Shown piece after piece: positions 28,428-33,720 of a stretch of 33,720 nt of DNA (position 1 is the stretch's first letter; the number at the start of each line of letters is the position of its first letter). This DNA comes from an uncultured Bacilli bacterium (GTDB lineage Bacteria > Bacillota_I > Bacilli_A > RF39 > UBA660). The notes beneath the pieces are model-generated. The model ran no database searches. It was given only the letters and a program-made list of their open reading frames with translations, and had not been told where the DNA came from. The translations under genes and the position numbers were made by a program. The stretch lies in the NCBI GenBank assembly GCA_944363855.1, contig CALVVM010000048.1, forward strand, positions 1-33,720. Reading direction: 5' to 3'.

Positions 28428-29932
28428 ATTAATTCTCCAATAATTGTTCTATTACCGATGTATCCAACCACTTTAACTTTATAAAATTCATCTAATTTTA
28501 GTTCCTTATTTAAAATTACAACTCTTACCGGACATGTACCCATTTGTCTTAGAATTGAATTACCATCTTTATACATTTCCATTCTTAATTCGCTAATTTC
28601 TAAGCCAATTGGAAAAACATTTTTTAACATTGGAACGATAAATTTGTTTTCTATTGTTTTACTCCAAAAATTAAATTCTTTTAAATCTTCTTCACTATAA
28701 TTATCAAATTGTTCACCATAAGGAGAAGTTAATTTTCTAACAAAAACTCTTCTTACCCAATTTCCAGAATTTAATATTTTATTAAAATTATCTAAATTAT
28801 GTCTTAATGTATTTTCATTTTGCCCATCTAATCCATAAATTATATTAATACCTGGAAGTAATTCAGGCAATCCATTTTTACCTCTTTCTTTTCCATATTT
28901 ATTAATTATAGATATTGATTTATGAACATCATCTAAAGATCCATTTAAATTACATTTTTCTCTTATTATTGGATCGAATGATTCAATTCCAAATGGTGTA
29001 ATGTTTCCTGCTGTAGTATATTTAGCCACTAATTCAGTTATCTTTTCACCTTCTTTAGTATTTACATTATGAGGACTTACATTATCTATATGCAATGTTT
29101 TGATATTTGGACAGGCACTCCAAATTCCTTTAAATAAGTTTTCTATTTCTTCTACATTACAATTCTTATAAGCATAAAAATTTGGTTGCCTTCCTAATCT
29201 AAAGTATAGCGCTCCAACATCATATAAACTTTTTATTTCATCTATAATATCTTCTTTTTCTCTAAACTGTAATGGTAAACCTCTCATTCCTTCTATACAA
29301 AATGTACAACCTGGATTTCTATTACATCCTGTAGCTGTTTCTATTTCAATTACTAAAGGTCTTTCTATTTGTTCTAATACACTCGATGAATCAATTGCAA
29401 TTTGTCTTAAATTATCATAATTTGGATTAAACTTATTGCCGTTTTCACCAATAAAATAATTATAAGTATTACCAAAAATAATATTATTAAATAAATTGCT
29501 AGGTACTGTTTTTCTAATGTTTTCTCTTGTTAATTCACTTCCACCAAGAGAATAAAATAATAATTTATTAGTTTCTTTGTTACAGAAAAGATTTAATAAT
29601 TTTTCTACTTCTAAAAAAGTAGGAGGTTCTGCTGAAACATATTCATATTTAACAAAACATCCCATTACAACATAAATATTTGTTGCATTCTTCAATATTT
29701 CTGAAACGTTGTTAGCATTTTTTGTTTTGTTTATTATTCTTTTATTATATGAATTATCAGAATGTTTTTCTCCATTTGCAAAACGTAAATCATCAATTGT
29801 TAAATAAAAATAGTTAATGTTTTTATTTTTTAAAGCTCCTGCTATATATCTAGAATGTACACTTAAATATGGTGGTACGCCTAATCCTGATGGCTCATCT
29901 GTATAACAATCTATTATTACATCATATTTCAT
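28424..29932 (-). CDS. Radical SAM enzyme with a CX5CX2C cluster motif
   Basis: A 502-residue protein. Residues 1 to about 190 form an N-terminal domain beginning DCYTDEPSGLGVPPYLS, perhaps a B12-binding-like Rossmann fold without obvious cobalamin motif. The radical SAM barrel starts with EIETATGCNRNPGCTFC: Cys203, Cys209 and Cys212, spacing CX5CX2C instead of CX3CX2C. Then DVGALYFRLGRQPNF, FGIESFD and PGINIIYGLDG follow. The C-terminal 30 residues resemble a small beta barrel. N-terminal and cluster motifs recall archaeal COG1031-type radical SAM proteins; that is memory, not a search. ATG 29932 chosen because AAGGAGG precedes it. Confidence 0.85.
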   Translation of the reverse strand: MKYDVIIDCYTDEPSGLGVPPYLSVHSRYIAGALKNKNINYFYLTIDDLRFANGEKHSDNSYNKRIINKTKNANNVSEILKNATNIYVVMGCFVKYEYVSAEPPTFLEVEKLLNLFCNKETNKLLFYSLGGSELTRENIRKTVPSNLFNNIIFGNTYNYFIGENGNKFNPNYDNLRQIAIDSSSVLEQIERPLVIEIETATGCNRNPGCTFCIEGMRGLPLQFREKEDIIDEIKSLYDVGALYFRLGRQPNFYAYKNCNVEEIENLFKGIWSACPNIKTLHIDNVSPHNVNTKEGEKITELVAKYTTAGNITPFGIESFDPIIREKCNLNGSLDDVHKSISIINKYGKERGKNGLPELLPGINIIYGLDGQNENTLRHNLDNFNKILNSGNWVRRVFVRKLTSPYGEQFDNYSEEDLKEFNFWSKTIENKFIVPMLKNVFPIGLEISELRMEMYKDGNSILRQMGTCPVRVVILNKELKLDEFYKVKVVGYIGNRTIIGELI

Positions 29933-29945
29933 CTTAAGTTCCTCC

Positions 29946-30440
29946 TTAATCAATTAAAGTTATAACATGGAATGGAATTACCTTTTCTTTTAGTTCTAAT
30001 AGTGCTAAAAATAATATATCATGTGTATCATCAATTAGAATAGCTAATTCGCATTCGTTCGAATCTAATTTTTCTCTTATTTTATCAATTTTTATTTTCT
30101 TTCTAGATTCAAAGTTTTGTGATAAAACAAAAATTTTATTTTTTTCTTTAATATATGGCATATATTTGTCAAGCCACAAACTTTTTTCCTCTGCTTGTTC
30201 TTTATATAAGCATGAACTTAATATAAACATTTCACAATCTATTTCATCATTAATCCTTTGTAAATTATTTATTGTAGTATATATAGGTCTCTTATTTAAA
30301 TATAGTCCAGGTTTATTGTTCTTTATATTTTCTCCTTCTCCAAATCTGTAATCTGCTACAACTCCATCCATATCTACAAAGATGGAAACTTTCTTAAAAT
30401 TGTTTTCTATTATTTTTTTTATTTCTTCTAATAAATACAT
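29946..30440 (-). CDS. HAD-superfamily 5'(3')-deoxyribonucleotidase-like protein
   Basis: A 164-residue HAD phosphatase like the NT5C family that dephosphorylates (deoxy)nucleoside monophosphates. Motif I is FVDMDGVVADY (nucleophile Asp23, acid Asp25), motif II LSS, and motif IV LIDDTHD. A Lys for motif III is available near residue 119. Start placed at ATG 30440, six bases after GGAGG; the upstream frame extends to 30461. It is first in the island operon and is followed after 13 bases by the radical SAM gene. Substrate within the family unknown. Confidence 0.85.
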   Translation of the reverse strand: MYLLEEIKKIIENNFKKVSIFVDMDGVVADYRFGEGENIKNNKPGLYLNKRPIYTTINNLQRINDEIDCEMFILSSCLYKEQAEEKSLWLDKYMPYIKEKNKIFVLSQNFESRKKIKIDKIREKLDSNECELAILIDDTHDILFLALLELKEKVIPFHVITLID

Positions 30441-30460
30441 AGAATACCTCCAACTAATCA

Positions 30461-30466
30461 TATTAT
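30461..30466 (-). promoter_or_regulatory. Probable -10 element of the island operon
   Basis: TATAAT on the minus strand within CATATTATAACAT (read on plus), about 20 bases before the HAD gene. The -35 region is poor, so strength is uncertain. It is inside the island, which therefore carries its own promoter. Confidence 0.5.
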
Positions 30467-30498
30467 AACATAAATATGAACTTTTTTAATAGTATTAA

Positions 30499-30526
30499 AA
30501 AGACCAAGATTATAAATCTTAGTCTT
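30499..30526 (-). terminator. Terminator of ppdK (island-borne copy)
   Basis: Minus strand AAGACTAAGATT / AATCTTGGTCTT followed by TTTT. It separates ppdK from the island operon. Confidence 0.8.
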
Positions 30527-30529
30527 AAA

Positions 30530-30561
30530 TTTATTAATTATTTTCTTTAACTACAGCTTGT
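30530..30561. repeat. Direct repeat: functional ppdK 3' end (right)
   Basis: 32 bases identical to 24549-24580; here they form the real end of the ppdK reading frame. Confidence 0.85.
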
Positions 30562-33161
30562 GCAGCAGCTAGTCTTGCTAGAGGTACTCTAAATGGACTA
30601 CAAGATACATAGTCAAGTCCTACCTTATGACAGAATTCAACACTACTTGGTTCTCCACCGTGTTCTCCACATATACCCATATGGATATCAGGACGAGTTG
30701 ATTTACCAAGTTTAGCTGCCATTTCAACAAGTTTACCTACACCATTTTGATCTAATTTAGCGAATGGATCATTTTCAAAAATTCCTTTTGTATAGTATTC
30801 ATTTAAGAATTTAGCAGCATCATCTCTTGAGAAACCATATGTCATTTGAGTTAAGTCATTAGTTCCAAATGAGAAGAATTCAGCTTCTTTAGCTATTTCA
30901 TCTGCAGTAAGTGCAGCTCTTGGAATTTCTATCATTGTTCCAACATGATAAGTAAGTTCTACTCCAGCTTCAGCAATTATAGCATCTGCAGTTTCGCATA
31001 CTACTTTTTTAACATATTTTAATTCATTAATATCTCCAACAAGTGGAATCATTATTTCAGGAATTATGTTCATACCTTTTTTATTTACATTGATTGCAGC
31101 TTCAATAACAGCTCTAGTTTGCATTTTAGCTATTTCTGGATATGTAACAGCTAATCTACATCCTCTGTGTCCCATCATTGGATTGAACTCTTTTAATGAT
31201 TCAACACGATTTTTAAGTGCTTCAAAGCTCATTCCTAAACTTTCAGCTAAAGCTTTAATTTCAGCATCTGTATGAGGTAAGAATTCATGTAAAGGTGGAT
31301 CTAAGTAACGAATTACAACTGGATCTCCTTCCATAGCTTCAAATAATCCTTCAAAGTCTTTTCTTTGATATGGTAAGATTTTTTCTAAAGCTTCTTCTCT
31401 CATTTCAACAGTATCAGCAGCAATCATTCTACGGAAGTTGAAAATTCTTTCTTCTTCGAAGAACATGTGTTCTGTACGGCATAGACCTATACCTTCAGCG
31501 CCAAATTTACGAGCTTGAATTGCATCTCTTGGTGAATCAGCATTAGTTCTAACTTTAAGTCTTCTAACACTATCTGCCCATCCCATAAATGTTTCAAAAT
31601 CTCCACTTATTTCTGGTTCAACAGTTTTAACTTGTTCACCGTATACATTACCAGTTGAACCATCTAAGCTCATCCAGTCTCCTTCTTTGTATACTTTACC
31701 ATCAACTGTTTTAACAGTTTTAGCTTCTTCATCTATAACAAGTTCACCACATCCAGATACACAGCAAGTACCCATACCACGAGCAACAACTGCAGCATGG
31801 CTAGTCATACCACCACGAATAGTTAAAATACCGTGAGCAATATTCATACCTTCTATATCTTCTGGACTAGTTTCAAGTCTAACAAGTAATATATCTTTTT
31901 CTCCATTTTTAGCAGCTTCCATAACATCTTCTGCAGTAAAGTAAATTTTACCAGTTGCAGCACCAGGTGAAGCAGCTAATCCTTTAGCAACTACTTTAGC
32001 AGCTTTTAAACTATCAGCATCAAAGTTTGGATGTAATAATTGATCTAATTGTTTTGGTTCAACTTTTAAAAGCGCTTCTTCTTTAGAAATCATTCCTTCA
32101 TTTACTAAATCAACAGCTATTTTTAAAGCAGCTTGAGCAGTTCTTTTTCCGTTACGAGTTTGTAACATGAATAGTTTACCGTTTTCAATAGTAAATTCCA
32201 TATCTTGCATATCTTTATAATGATTTTCAAGTATATTACAAATATTTACAAATTGATCATAGCAATCAGGCATAACTTCTTTTAGAGTATCGATTGTTTG
32301 TGGAGTACGAATACCAGCAACAACGTCTTCTCCTTGAGCGTTCATTAAATATTCACCATATAATTTCTTTTCTCCAGTAGCTGGATTTCTTGTAAATGCA
32401 ACACCTGTACCACAATCATCTCCACGGTTACCATAAACCATTTCTTGAACGTTAACAGCAGTTCCCCAACTAGATGGGATGTCATTTAATCTACGATAAG
32501 TGATTGCTCTATCGTTATTCCAACTTCTAAATACAGCTTTTACTGCTTCTAATAATTGATCTTTTGGATCTTGTGGGAAATCTACACCAGCATGATTTTT
32601 GTATTCATTTTTGTAAATTTCAACAACTTCCATTAAATCTTCAGCAGTTAATTCTGTATCGAATTTAACTCCTTTTTCTTCTTTGATTGCATCGAATTTT
32701 CTTTCGAAAGAACTTTTTGGGAATCCCATAACTACATCAGCAAACATTTGAATAAATCTTCTATAACTATCGTATACAAATCTTGCATTGTTTGTAGCTT
32801 TAGCAAATCCTTTAGCAACTTCATCATTTAAGACTAAGTTTAAAACTGTAGCCATCATACCTGGCATAGATGCTCTAGCACCACTTCTAACAGATACTAA
32901 TAATGGATTTTCCATATCTCCAAATTTCTTTCCAGATTCTTTTTCAAGTCCTTCTAAGTGACTTAAAATTTCATCTTTGATTTCCTCGGAAATGTCTTCT
33001 CCATCATCATAATACTTAATACATGCTTCAGTAGTAACAGTAAATCCTTGTGGAACAGGAAGCCCAATACCTGTCATTTCAGCAAGGTTAGCACCTTTAC
33101 CACCTAACAAGTTACGCATGTCTTTGTTACCTTCTTTAAAGGCATAAACATATTTTGTCAT
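30534..33161 (-). CDS. ppdK: Pyruvate, phosphate dikinase
   Basis: Interconverts pyruvate, ATP and Pi with PEP, AMP and PPi; in anaerobic Bacillota it is often glycolytic. At 875 residues it is normal length. The N-terminal ATP-grasp domain (NLLGGKGANLAEM, SVRSGARASMPGMM) is followed by the swivelling phosphohistidine domain with GGMTSHAAVVARGMG (Thr453, Ser454, His455). The C-terminal TIM barrel has the acid/base Cys831 in GICGEHGG. Positions match the Clostridium symbiosum enzyme. AAGGAGG precedes the ATG. Monocistronic. Its last nine codons are the insertion point of the 6-kb island. Confidence 0.98.
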   Translation of the reverse strand: MTKYVYAFKEGNKDMRNLLGGKGANLAEMTGIGLPVPQGFTVTTEACIKYYDDGEDISEEIKDEILSHLEGLEKESGKKFGDMENPLLVSVRSGARASMPGMMATVLNLVLNDEVAKGFAKATNNARFVYDSYRRFIQMFADVVMGFPKSSFERKFDAIKEEKGVKFDTELTAEDLMEVVEIYKNEYKNHAGVDFPQDPKDQLLEAVKAVFRSWNNDRAITYRRLNDIPSSWGTAVNVQEMVYGNRGDDCGTGVAFTRNPATGEKKLYGEYLMNAQGEDVVAGIRTPQTIDTLKEVMPDCYDQFVNICNILENHYKDMQDMEFTIENGKLFMLQTRNGKRTAQAALKIAVDLVNEGMISKEEALLKVEPKQLDQLLHPNFDADSLKAAKVVAKGLAASPGAATGKIYFTAEDVMEAAKNGEKDILLVRLETSPEDIEGMNIAHGILTIRGGMTSHAAVVARGMGTCCVSGCGELVIDEEAKTVKTVDGKVYKEGDWMSLDGSTGNVYGEQVKTVEPEISGDFETFMGWADSVRRLKVRTNADSPRDAIQARKFGAEGIGLCRTEHMFFEEERIFNFRRMIAADTVEMREEALEKILPYQRKDFEGLFEAMEGDPVVIRYLDPPLHEFLPHTDAEIKALAESLGMSFEALKNRVESLKEFNPMMGHRGCRLAVTYPEIAKMQTRAVIEAAINVNKKGMNIIPEIMIPLVGDINELKYVKKVVCETADAIIAEAGVELTYHVGTMIEIPRAALTADEIAKEAEFFSFGTNDLTQMTYGFSRDDAAKFLNEYYTKGIFENDPFAKLDQNGVGKLVEMAAKLGKSTRPDIHMGICGEHGGEPSSVEFCHKVGLDYVSCSPFRVPLARLAAAQAVVKENN

Positions 33162-33188
33162 AAAATCCTCCTTTTAAAACACAAAACT

Positions 33189-33217
33189 ATTATACATAAT
33201 ATAAAAAATGAAAACAA
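33189..33217 (-). promoter_or_regulatory. Promoter of ppdK
   Basis: Minus strand TTGTTT (33212-33217), 17-base spacer, TATAAT (33189-33194). Confidence 0.75.
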
Positions 33218-33288
33218 GTATTTTTGGTAAAATTTACATTTTTTTTACACAAAAACTTAACACTTTTTTTATTTTATAAAAATTATAC

Positions 33289-33312
33289 AAAAAAAATAGA
33301 GATAACTCTATT
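33289..33312 (-). terminator. Terminator of the small membrane protein gene
   Basis: Minus strand AATAGAG-TTAT-CTCTATT followed by a T tract, overlapping the stop codon. Confidence 0.8.
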
Positions 33313-33448
33313 TAATTAAGAAGAAATAACCTACTATTAAAAGTAATACTACAAAGAAAACTCCTACTAATAGTGATAATTCACTTTTTGATTTAGCAAC
33401 TTTTCTTTTTGCAATAACTTTATTTGAAGGTCTACCCCTTTTAGCCAT
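33308..33448 (-). CDS. Small basic single-pass membrane protein, 46 residues
   Basis: MAKRGRPSNKVIAKRKVAKS is strongly basic and is followed by a hydrophobic helix (about 25-45, LSLLVGVFFVVLLLIVGYFF). AGGAGG seven bases before this ATG decides between two in-frame starts. It has its own terminator. The positive N-terminus predicts a cytoplasmic tail, perhaps binding nucleic acid or ribosomes (RGRP resembles an AT-hook core). Function unknown. No antisense RNA layout is seen, unlike the two peptides in the tRNA elements. Confidence 0.7.
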   Translation of the reverse strand: MAKRGRPSNKVIAKRKVAKSKSELSLLVGVFFVVLLLIVGYFFLIK

Positions 33449-33518
33449 AAACATACCTCCTATTGTATGTTTAAATTATAGCACACATTTTTCATTATAT
33501 CAATAATTATTTAAAAAC

Positions 33519-33570
33519 TGTTAATCCTTTTTTAAAATGTTACATAGAAATTTTTTAGAAATGTTACATT
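33519..33570. repeat. Possible insertion-sequence end
   Basis: TGTTAATCCTTTTTTAAAAT followed by two AATGTTACAT units about 24 bases apart, directly upstream of the partial plus-strand gene. The pattern looks like a transposon terminal region with internal transposase-binding repeats. The opposite end lies outside the window. Confidence 0.4.
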
Positions 33571-33608
33571 ATATTATATAATATGCATCTGAGAGGATGT
33601 GTTTTATT

Positions 33609-33720
33609 TTGAAAAAAGATAAGCAAAAAGCTTTAGAATTAGTAAAGCAAAAAATCAATGGTGAAATTAAAATCACTTATAATGAAATATCTAAACAAAC
33701 TGGATATTCAAGAATGCAAC
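33609..33720 (+). CDS. 5' end of a probable transposase (cut by window edge)
   Basis: The open frame runs off the right edge. From TTG 33609 it reads (M)KKDKQKALELVKQKINGEI, then YNEISKQTGYSRMQ, a helix-turn-helix-type start as found in ISNCY/IS1202-like transposases. An in-frame ATG at 33597 directly abuts GAGAGG, so TTG is the more likely start. The neighbouring repeat region supports an insertion sequence. Identification rests on 37 residues and is tentative. Confidence 0.5.
   Translation, partial: MKKDKQKALELVKQKINGEIKITYNEISKQTGYSRMQ

Larger units (their letters stand above)
24549..30561. mobile_element. Putative 6-kb island inserted at the 3' end of ppdK
   Basis: Bounded by 32-base direct repeats of the ppdK 3' end, each followed by its own different terminator. 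The intact ppdK is at the right. Inside is one seven-gene minus-strand operon and nothing else; no integrase, transposase or relaxase. This fits acquisition as a unit by site-specific integration, or by recombination with foreign DNA that carried a related ppdK end. Confidence 0.7.

Noticed and set aside
33308-33448. The 46-residue membrane protein as a third type I toxin
   Set aside because: Its long basic N-terminus differs, there is no shared promoter block, and no convergent antisense RNA with a terminator is visible.
1-33720. Mollicute-type genetic code (TGA as Trp)
   Set aside because: TGA ends several genes here (radical SAM, dTMP-kinase-like, the 91-residue gene), and conserved Trp positions use TGG.

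Overview
The window is AT-rich chromosomal DNA from a low-GC Bacillota (Firmicutes/Bacilli-type) bacterium, plausibly one of the small-genome uncultured gut lineages. The grounds are Bacillus-type sporulation genes (spoIIGA-sigE, yqfC, yqfD), a T-box leader on gltX, class II thymidine kinase, strong Shine-Dalgarno sites of the AGGAGG and GGTGAT types, and consensus sigma-A promoters. The genetic code looks standard: TGA ends several genes and Trp is TGG. Almost all genes lie on the minus strand.

Layout. 1-205: tail of an unrecognised plus-strand gene. 369-2357: rpsB-tsf, with an unusual C-terminal extension on S2. 2510-4033: a secreted NlpC/P60 peptidase and a small protein-kinase-fold protein. 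4135-4885: a 728-bp relic of an integrative element in the 3' end of tRNA-Glu. 4986-6862: gltX with its T-box leader. 6956-7716: a second kinase-fold gene interrupted by a -1 frameshift at a classic slippery heptamer. 7720-8547: an OGG-like glycosylase. 8678-8754: tRNA-Met(CAT), followed by a second integrase-less element of about 3 kb (to 11747). 11779-19097: core genes (murI, Tim44-like/zinc-ribbon, sigE, spoIIGA, an ImmA/IrrE-like remnant, a PolC-type exonuclease, a ~178-nt structured RNA, yqfD-yqfC, tdk, a Xer recombinase). 19348-24438: two tandem coiled-coil genes, priA, a small Smr protein and a metallophosphoesterase. 24549-30561: a 6-kb island between 32-bp direct repeats that copy the 3' end of ppdK. 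30534-33161: ppdK. 33308-end: a small membrane protein and the start of a probable insertion-sequence transposase.

The two tRNA-borne elements belong to one family. They share integrase arm-like direct repeats near both ends, a short inverted repeat next to one end, and a near-identical promoter driving a 25-27 residue hydrophobic peptide with a convergent antisense RNA. The latter is a type I toxin-antitoxin layout. Neither has an integrase.

The island in the ppdK 3' end is the best candidate for an undescribed system. It is a tight seven-gene operon: HAD 5'-nucleotidase-like, radical SAM enzyme with a CX5CX2C cluster, maleate-isomerase/Asp-Glu-racemase-like, HhH-GPD (EndoIII-like), dTMP-kinase-like, a PfkB kinase fused to a P-loop kinase, and MazG-like pyrophosphohydrolase. 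Most of these families act on nucleosides, nucleotides or bases. A pathway that makes, salvages or removes an unusual (deoxy)nucleotide is my inference; no reaction can be proven from sequence alone.
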